From NCBI GenBank assembly GCA_002256985.1, contig NCGO01000005.1:186001-250000 (forward strand): a stretch of DNA of 64,000 bases, written 5' to 3'. The notes under the pieces are model-generated. The model was not told where the DNA came from. It made no database searches and was given only the letters and a program-made list of their open reading frames with translations. Both the position numbers and the translations under genes were made by a program. This document shows, piece after piece, positions 59,045 through 64,000 of the stretch. Origin of the DNA: Novosphingobium sp. 28-62-57 (GTDB lineage: Bacteria; Pseudomonadota; Alphaproteobacteria; Sphingomonadales; Sphingomonadaceae). How positions within the stretch are numbered: position 1 is the stretch's first letter; each line of letters begins with the position of its first letter.

Positions 59045-60712
59045 ATGACCATAGCGCCCGATCCGGTGCTGGCCCGCGTCACTGGCCCCGGCTCTCCCTT
59101 TGAAATCGGCACCGTGGATGGCCTGCGCCAATTCGTGGCCGCGCCGCCTGATCTGAATCTGCTGCTCGAATCCGCGCGCCGCTTTGGCGACCGTACATGC
59201 GTGGTCGATTTTGACAGCGCCGGGACCGAACGTCGCCTCAATTACGACCAACTCTTCGCATGGCGCGATCAGCTCGTGCCCATCCTGCACATCGCGCGCG
59301 GCGATCGTGTAGCCATTGCCATGCGCAACCGCGCCGAATGGCTGGTGGGTTTCCTTGCGGTGATGAAGGCGGGCGGCGTGGCCGTGCTGGTCAACAGCCG
59401 GGGCTCGGGGCCCGAACTCCTCGCCATGCTGGAAGATGTCGATCCCGCCGTGGTGCTGGCCGATGGCGAACGCGCGGTGGCGATCCGTGATGCGGGCTTC
59501 ACCGGCCGCGTGCTCGATCTGACCAAGCCGTTTGACGCTGAGGAAATCGCGCGCCGCAACGCCGATACGCCCGCAGCTTCCGGCACCGCACAAGCCACAG
59601 ATCCTTGCGCCATCCTGTTCACTTCGGGCACCACCGGCCGGGTCAAAGGCGCGGTCCTGTCGCACCGCAATGTCATCACCGGGCTGATGTCCACGCAGAT
59701 GTCGGGCATGGTCGTTCTGGGCAACATGGCCGCGCAGATGGGCATCACGCCCGAGGCGCTGATTGCGCAACTGCCGCAACAGGCCTCGCTGCTGGTCTAT
59801 CCGCTGTTTCATGTTTCCGGCCTTGGCGCAGGGTTCCTCTCGCCCTTCCTGGGCGGCGGCAAAGTGGTGATCATGCGCCGCTGGGATGCCGAAGAGGCCG
59901 CGCGCCTGATTGCCGCCGAACAGATCAGCATGTTCAGCGCGGTCCCCACCATGCTGTGGGACATTCTCCACCGCGCCCGCGTGGAGGGTGCAAGCCTCAC
60001 CAGTTTGCGCAATATCGGCAGTGGCGGTCAGGCCCTGCCGGTCAATCTGGTCGAGGAAGTCCACGCGCTGTGCCCCCATGCGCAGATCGGCACCGGCTAT
60101 GGCATGACCGAATGCGCAGGCGCCATCGCGCAGGCCGTCGGCCCCGATTTCATGGCGAGGCCTTCCGCCGCCGGGCGCGTGCTGCCGATGGTGGAAGTGC
60201 GGATCGAAGGCGCTGACGGCGCGATCCTCGCACCGCACGAAACCGGCGAGATCGTGGTGCGCGGCGCGCAAGTCATGTCCGGCTACTGGAACCGGCCTGA
60301 GGAAACCGCCGCCGTCCTCACCCCCGATGGCTGGCTGCGCACCGGCGATGTCGGAATGGTCGATGATGACGGCTACATCTTCATCATCGACCGCAAGAAG
60401 GACATGGTGATTTCCGGCGGTGAGAACATCTATTGCGCCGAAGTAGAGCGCGTGCTGGGCCAGATCCCCGGCCTCACCGAATGTGCCGCCTTTGGCCTGC
60501 CCGATGAACGGCTGGGCGAACGCCTCGTTGCCGTCGTAATCGCTCCGAAAATCGATGAGGCTGGCGTGATCGAATGGGTCGCCAGCCACCTCGCCCGCTA
60601 CAAGGCGCCCACCCGCGTCGTCTTTGCCCCCACCACACTGCCGCGCAACGCGCTGGGCAAGGTCGACAAGATCGCCCTGCGCAAGTTGTGGCCCACCCTG
60701 TCAGGAGAATAG
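59045..60712 (+). CDS. AMP-dependent acyl-CoA synthetase/ligase
   Basis: 555 residues from ATG 59045; GTG 58973 would add 24. Adenylate-forming motifs are complete: ILFTSGTTGRVKGAVLSHRN (A3), GTGYGMTECAG (A5), GWLRTGDVGMVDDDGYIFII (A7), DRKKDMVISGGENIYCAEVE (A8) and the C-terminal Lys in LPRNALGKVDK (A10). It activates a carboxylic acid to the CoA ester in the cytoplasm. The neighbours (KshA-like oxygenase, amidase) suggest an aromatic, terpenoid or steroid-like acid. First gene of a plus-strand unit reaching the right edge. Confidence 0.9.
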   Translation: MTIAPDPVLARVTGPGSPFEIGTVDGLRQFVAAPPDLNLLLESARRFGDRTCVVDFDSAGTERRLNYDQLFAWRDQLVPILHIARGDRVAIAMRNRAEWLVGFLAVMKAGGVAVLVNSRGSGPELLAMLEDVDPAVVLADGERAVAIRDAGFTGRVLDLTKPFDAEEIARRNADTPAASGTAQATDPCAILFTSGTTGRVKGAVLSHRNVITGLMSTQMSGMVVLGNMAAQMGITPEALIAQLPQQASLLVYPLFHVSGLGAGFLSPFLGGGKVVIMRRWDAEEAARLIAAEQISMFSAVPTMLWDILHRARVEGASLTSLRNIGSGGQALPVNLVEEVHALCPHAQIGTGYGMTECAGAIAQAVGPDFMARPSAAGRVLPMVEVRIEGADGAILAPHETGEIVVRGAQVMSGYWNRPEETAAVLTPDGWLRTGDVGMVDDDGYIFIIDRKKDMVISGGENIYCAEVERVLGQIPGLTECAAFGLPDERLGERLVAVVIAPKIDEAGVIEWVASHLARYKAPTRVVFAPTTLPRNALGKVDKIALRKLWPTLSGE

Positions 60713-60715
60713 CCC

Positions 60716-61585
60716 ATGCCCATGCCCACCGATATCGGCATCATTGATTGCATGCTGGGCATTCCCGAGGCGGAGGATCGCGGCGATTGGTACGCCTCGT
60801 TCCGCCCGCTGATCAAGGACAAGCAGACGCTCAGCCAGTTCGCCATGCCCGCGCAGTACATGTTCAAGGACATTCCGGTCTCGGGCCAACAGGACGATTA
60901 CCTCGCCTGGACCGTGGCGCAGATGGACAAGCATAATGTCCAGCGCGCGCTCGTCGGCTGGAACGACAACGACACCTCGCGCCGCGCCAAGGAGCTTTAC
61001 GGCGACCGCTTCTTCTTCGACCTGCCGACCGATCCCAACATGGGCGTCGAAGGCATCCGCCGGATCAAGCGCATCCACGCCGAAGTGGGGCTTTCGGCGG
61101 TCAGCGTGTTCCCCTCGGGCACGCTGCCGCAAGTGGCGATCAACCACAAATACATGTTCCCGCTCTATGCCGCGTGCGAGGAAATGGGCCTGCCGATCCT
61201 GCTCAACGTCGGCATTCCCGGCCCGCGCATCCCGATGGAAACGCAAAAGGTCGAACATCTCGACGAGGTCTGCTGGTTCTTCCCCGAACTCAAGGTCGTC
61301 ATGCGCCACGGAGCCGAACCGTGGGAGGCCCTGGCCGTAAAGCTCATGCTCAAATGGCCGAACCTCTACTATTCGACCAGCGCCTTCGCGCCCAAACACT
61401 ACCCCAAGGCGATCATCGATTACGCCAACACCCGCGGGGCCGACAAGGTGATCTACGCCGGCTACTTCCCGATGGGCCTCAGCCTCGACCGGATCATGGC
61501 CGACATGCAGAACGTCCCCTTCAAAGACGAAGTATGGCCCAAGTTCCTGCGCGAGAACGCGATGAAGGTGTTCGGCCTGTCATGA
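60716..61585 (+). CDS. Amidohydrolase-2-like protein with altered metal site
   Basis: 289 residues. The overall pattern is that of the amidohydrolase_2 (ACMSD/decarboxylase) barrel: YMFPLYAACEEMGLPILLNV, ELKVVMRHGAEPWEALAVKL, NLYYSTSAFAPKHYPKAIID and a C-terminal FLRENAMKVFGL. Yet the N-terminal H-x-H metal motif is replaced (GIIDCMLGIPEAE), the third histidine strand reads LLNVGIPGP, and the late Asp motif reads AGYFPMG. So it may be metal-free or non-catalytic. It starts 3 bp after the ligase stop. Confidence 0.78.
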   Translation: MPMPTDIGIIDCMLGIPEAEDRGDWYASFRPLIKDKQTLSQFAMPAQYMFKDIPVSGQQDDYLAWTVAQMDKHNVQRALVGWNDNDTSRRAKELYGDRFFFDLPTDPNMGVEGIRRIKRIHAEVGLSAVSVFPSGTLPQVAINHKYMFPLYAACEEMGLPILLNVGIPGPRIPMETQKVEHLDEVCWFFPELKVVMRHGAEPWEALAVKLMLKWPNLYYSTSAFAPKHYPKAIIDYANTRGADKVIYAGYFPMGLSLDRIMADMQNVPFKDEVWPKFLRENAMKVFGLS

Positions 61586-61614
61586 TGCGGCGCCCCACCC
61601 CTAACCCCAAACAC

Positions 61615-61708
61615 ACCGTCATCCTGAACTTGTTTCAGGATCCATCGTGCCAATCAAGCCGCCGTTGGTGGTGAGAAATGGACCCTGAAACAAGTTCAGG
61701 GTGACGGT
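61615..61708. repeat. Imperfect inverted repeat (TGAACTTGTTTCAGG family)
   Basis: 30-bp arms at 61615-61644 (core TCCTGAACTTGTTTCAGGA) and 61679-61708 pair with two G-U type mismatches around a 34-nt loop. Such elements are common between genes in sphingomonads (recollection). It separates the amidohydrolase-like and oxygenase genes and may reduce read-through. Confidence 0.8.
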
Positions 61709-61829
61709 TAGATTATAACGGACCCGTAAGTCCGATCGAAATCCCAAGGGAGCCGGGAAGTCTGCTCCCCCTGCAAAAACGGCCAGATGGCGCAGACAAC
61801 CCGCGCCGTGGCACTTCAGGAGTAAGATC

Positions 61830-62918
61830 ATGGCTGAAGCAGACCCCAAAACCCCTGCGGCAACCGACGCCCGCACCGCGCCCGTCGCGGTCTGGCAGAT
61901 CCTCGAAAAGCTGAAAGGCGCAGACCTCACCGACTGGCGCACCGCGCCGGTCGAAGGCCGCGCCTCTATTGCCGAGCGCAATCTCGACATCGGCTTCCCC
62001 TTTGGCTGGTACCCGGTGGACCTGTCGGCCAAGCTCGCCGTCGGCGAAGTGCGCCCGCTGCGCTACTTCTCGCAAGACCTTGCCATGTGGCGCGGCGAGG
62101 ACGGGCAAGTCCGCATCATCGATGCTTATTGCAAGCACTTGGGCGCACACATGGGCCACGGCGGCAAAGTCCATGGCAACCTGCTCGAATGCCCGTTCCA
62201 CGCCTGGCGCTATGATGGCGAAGAAGGCATCGTCAAGGACATCCCCTACTCCAAATCGATCCCCCCGCAGGTCAAGCGCAAGTGCACGCGCACCTGGCAT
62301 GTGACCGAGGCGAACCGCTTCATCTGGATCTGGTATCACCCCGAAGACGCCGCTCCGCTGTTCGACGTGGTCCACCTGCCCGAAGCGACTGACCCCGAAT
62401 GGACCGATTACGACGTGTTCGAATGGAACGTCTATGGCTCCATCCAGAACATGGCCGAAAACGGCGTGGACGTGGCACACTTCAAATACATCCACGGCAC
62501 CGCCAACGTGCCGCTGGGCGAATTGCGCTGGGGCGATTGGGGCCGCGGTGCCACCGTCAAGGCCAAGATGGGCACGCCCTGGGGCGAGGTTGATGGCGAA
62601 ATCAGTTACGACACGATGGGCCCGGGCCAAAGCTGGACGCGCTTCACCGGCATTTCCGAAACCCTGCTCGTCGCCTGCATCACGCCAGTCGAGCTTGACC
62701 ACGTGCAAGTCCGCTTCTGCTTCACCCAGCCCAAGGCTCAGGCCGAAGGCGAACGCGCTGGCGTCGCCCGTGCGATCATCCGCGATATCTGCAAGCAGTT
62801 CGATCAGGACAAGATCATCTGGGATCGCCAGAAGTATCAGCCAAACGCCCTGATCTGCGAAGGCGATGGCCCCATCGCGCAGTTCCGCAAATACTACGCG
62901 CGCTATTACGTCGCGTGA
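61830..62918 (+). CDS. Rieske non-haem iron oxygenase, KshA-like
   Basis: 362 residues. Rieske [2Fe-2S] ligands: Cys101-Lys-His103 and Cys121-x2-His124 (CKHLGAHMGHGG; CPFHAWRYDG). Mononuclear iron site: Asn211, Asp214, His217, His222 in MAENGVDVAHFKYIHG. The pattern IPYSKSIPPQVKRK and the short alpha-only size are like the 3-ketosteroid 9-alpha-hydroxylase oxygenase KshA and related DAF-36/Neverland enzymes, rather than ring-hydroxylating dioxygenases with a beta subunit. It needs a separate reductase, not in view. ATG 61830; GTGA overlap with the amidase gene. Confidence 0.88.
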   Translation: MAEADPKTPAATDARTAPVAVWQILEKLKGADLTDWRTAPVEGRASIAERNLDIGFPFGWYPVDLSAKLAVGEVRPLRYFSQDLAMWRGEDGQVRIIDAYCKHLGAHMGHGGKVHGNLLECPFHAWRYDGEEGIVKDIPYSKSIPPQVKRKCTRTWHVTEANRFIWIWYHPEDAAPLFDVVHLPEATDPEWTDYDVFEWNVYGSIQNMAENGVDVAHFKYIHGTANVPLGELRWGDWGRGATVKAKMGTPWGEVDGEISYDTMGPGQSWTRFTGISETLLVACITPVELDHVQVRFCFTQPKAQAEGERAGVARAIIRDICKQFDQDKIIWDRQKYQPNALICEGDGPIAQFRKYYARYYVA

Positions 62919-64000
62919 CGAACCCCACCAGAAGAGATGCCCTCGCCGGCGGTATCGCGCTTGTCGCCACCGCCGGCCTGCCGGGAAGCGCACAGGCCAT
63001 GGATAGCGTCCTCGATACCCACGATTGCCTCGGCCTTGCCGATCTGGTGCGCAAGCGCAAAGTCTCGCCCGCCGAACTGCTCGATGCCGCCATTGCGCGC
63101 ACCGAAGCGCTCAACCCGCGCTTCAATTTCATGGCGCAAAAGCACTATGACTATGCGCGCAAAGCCATCGCGGGCGGCCTGCCCAAAGGCCCCTTCACCG
63201 GCGTGCCGTGGCTGCTGAAAGACCTCAACACTTATATCGCGGGCGAAGTGACCGAAAACGGCAGCCGCCTCTACAAAGGCAACCGCGCCACCGTCACCTC
63301 CGAACTCGTCCGCCGGATCGAGGCGGCAGGCTTCGTCGTGTTCGGCAAGACCACCACCCCCGAATTCGGCCTTACCGGCACCACCGAAAGCATCGCCACC
63401 GGCGCCACCCGCAATCCGTGGGACCCGACCCGCGTGGCCGGCGGCTCCTCGGGCGGAGCCGCTGCTGCTGTCGCCGCAGGCGTCATCCCCGCCGCCCACG
63501 CCACCGATGGCGGCGGCTCGATCCGCATTCCGGCCTCTGCCTGCGGGCTGTTCGGCCTCAAACCCTCACGCGGGCGCGTGCCGATGGGGCCGCTCAGGAC
63601 CGAAGGCTGGGGCGGCATGTCGGTCCACCACGCGGTCAGCCGCACCGTGCGCGATTCCGCCGCGATCCTTGATGCCACCTGTGGCACCGAACCCGGCTCC
63701 CGCTATGGCGCACCCACGCCCGAACGCCCGTACTTGCAGGAAGTTGGCCGCGATCCCGGCAAGTTGCGCGTCGCCCTGATGCTCAGCCCCTTCTCCGGCG
63801 CGCCGGTTGATCCAGAAGTCATCGAAGCCACCCGCGCTGCGGCAAAACTGCTCGAAAGCCTCGGCCACCACGTGGAAGAAGCCGCGCCCAGGATCGACAT
63901 GGCCGCCATCGGTGCCAGCAGCTTCGCCCTGATGGCCTCCTCCGTCGCCGCCGACTGCATCGACCGCGCCAAGGCGCTGGGCGTGGAGCTCGGCCCCGAT
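62915..64000 (+). CDS. Amidase-signature family protein, exported (truncated by window)
   Basis: 362 residues visible; the frame is open at the right edge. GTG 62915 overlaps the oxygenase stop. The N-terminus [20 protein letters not shown] is a Tat-like signal. The Ser-cisSer-Lys triad is visible: Lys102 in WLLKDLN, cis-Ser in [11 protein letters not shown] (178/179) and the nucleophile Ser202 in [12 protein letters not shown]. The enzyme hydrolyses an amide in the periplasm. The unit with the ligase and Rieske enzyme suggests removal of an amide-linked group, but substrate is unknown. About 100-150 C-terminal residues are probably missing. Confidence 0.92.
   Translation, partial: MTNPTRRDALAGGIALVATAGLPGSAQAMDSVLDTHDCLGLADLVRKRKVSPAELLDAAIARTEALNPRFNFMAQKHYDYARKAIAGGLPKGPFTGVPWLLKDLNTYIAGEVTENGSRLYKGNRATVTSELVRRIEAAGFVVFGKTTTPEFGLTGTTESIATGATRNPWDPTRVAGGSSGGAAAAVAAGVIPAAHATDGGGSIRIPASACGLFGLKPSRGRVPMGPLRTEGWGGMSVHHAVSRTVRDSAAILDATCGTEPGSRYGAPTPERPYLQEVGRDPGKLRVALMLSPFSGAPVDPEVIEATRAAAKLLESLGHHVEEAAPRIDMAAIGASSFALMASSVAADCIDRAKALGVELGPD

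Noticed and set aside
58997-60589. Long open frame antisense to the acyl-CoA ligase gene (similar cases at 4212-5444, 5739-7535, 28150-29532, 31497-33224 and 61713-62993)
   Set aside because: High-GC shadow frames: compositions rich in Arg/His/Gly/Gln and no family motifs, while the opposite strand carries complete known proteins.
60716-61585. Naming the amidohydrolase-like gene as aminocarboxymuconate-semialdehyde decarboxylase
   Set aside because: The H-x-H metal motif and other ligands required for that activity are missing.
1-64000. CRISPR arrays, prophage, insertion sequences, tRNA and rRNA genes
   Set aside because: None seen: no regularly spaced repeat-spacer array, no transposase or integrase motif, and no cloverleaf or rRNA segment recognised by eye. 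A tRNAscan and Rfam run would be needed to exclude small RNA genes fully.

Overview
The window reads as chromosome of a GC-rich aerobic alphaproteobacterium of the order Sphingomonadales (Novosphingobium/Sphingobium/Sphingopyxis-like). This rests on four TonB-dependent receptors (one partial), plant-polysaccharide and aromatic/terpenoid catabolic genes, Tat- or Sec-exported hydrolases, and intergenic palindromes of a kind I associate with this order. The order is inferred from gene content, not from a marker gene. I saw no rRNA, tRNA, CRISPR array, prophage or transposase.

Region 1 (1-18.1 kb) is a plant cell-wall / pectin-uronate locus: TonB receptors, a GH43 glycosidase, two esterases, a PL1 pectate lyase, a cupin, and the cytoplasmic genes for unsaturated uronate (RpiB-family isomerase, KduD-like dehydrogenase, KDG kinase). 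UxaA-like altronate dehydratase, a 2-keto-acid hydratase-like protein and an ExuT-like transporter follow. A LacI-family regulator sits in the middle. Six near-identical 14-bp palindromes (core ACCGGT) lie before the receptor, the lyase, the isomerase operon, the regulator, uxaA and the hydratase, which defines a local regulon.

Region 2 (18.2-25 kb) is housekeeping or orphan: a winged-helix-like protein beside a perfect palindrome, an SLC13/RCK transporter, a ParD/ParE-type toxin-antitoxin pair, an exported protein, an aminotransferase, a GST/MaiA protein and TrhO.

Region 3 (25.1-44.2 kb) is the most unusual part. A GntR/FCD regulator diverges from an exported CocE-like hydrolase, followed by a TonB receptor and twelve genes joined by eleven consecutive stop/start overlaps. 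They encode two CapA-like proteins, a three-part TRAP transporter, two BcrC/BadD/HgdB-family proteins (2-hydroxyacyl-CoA dehydratase/benzoyl-CoA reductase family), a fused double CaiB/BaiF CoA-transferase, a single CaiB/BaiF CoA-transferase, an exported hydrolase, an EamA-like permease and an MmgE/PrpD protein. I infer uptake, CoA activation and dehydration of an unidentified hydroxy- or polycarboxylic acid. The radical dehydratase family is normally found in anaerobes, and no activator ATPase is visible here.

Region 4 (44.3-53.8 kb) holds a TonB receptor / di-haem cytochrome c / OmpA-domain unit and two MFS transporters, divergent from a cytochrome P450 with an atypical I-helix, followed by a second LacI-family regulator. 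Region 5 (53.9-58.8 kb) has galE, a possible small RNA, and the NAD-salvage set nadV / nadM-Nudix / nrtR with an NrtR-type operator. Region 6 (58.9-64.0 kb, open at the right edge) is a catabolic unit: acyl-CoA ligase, amidohydrolase-like protein lacking its metal motif, KshA-like Rieske oxygenase and amidase.
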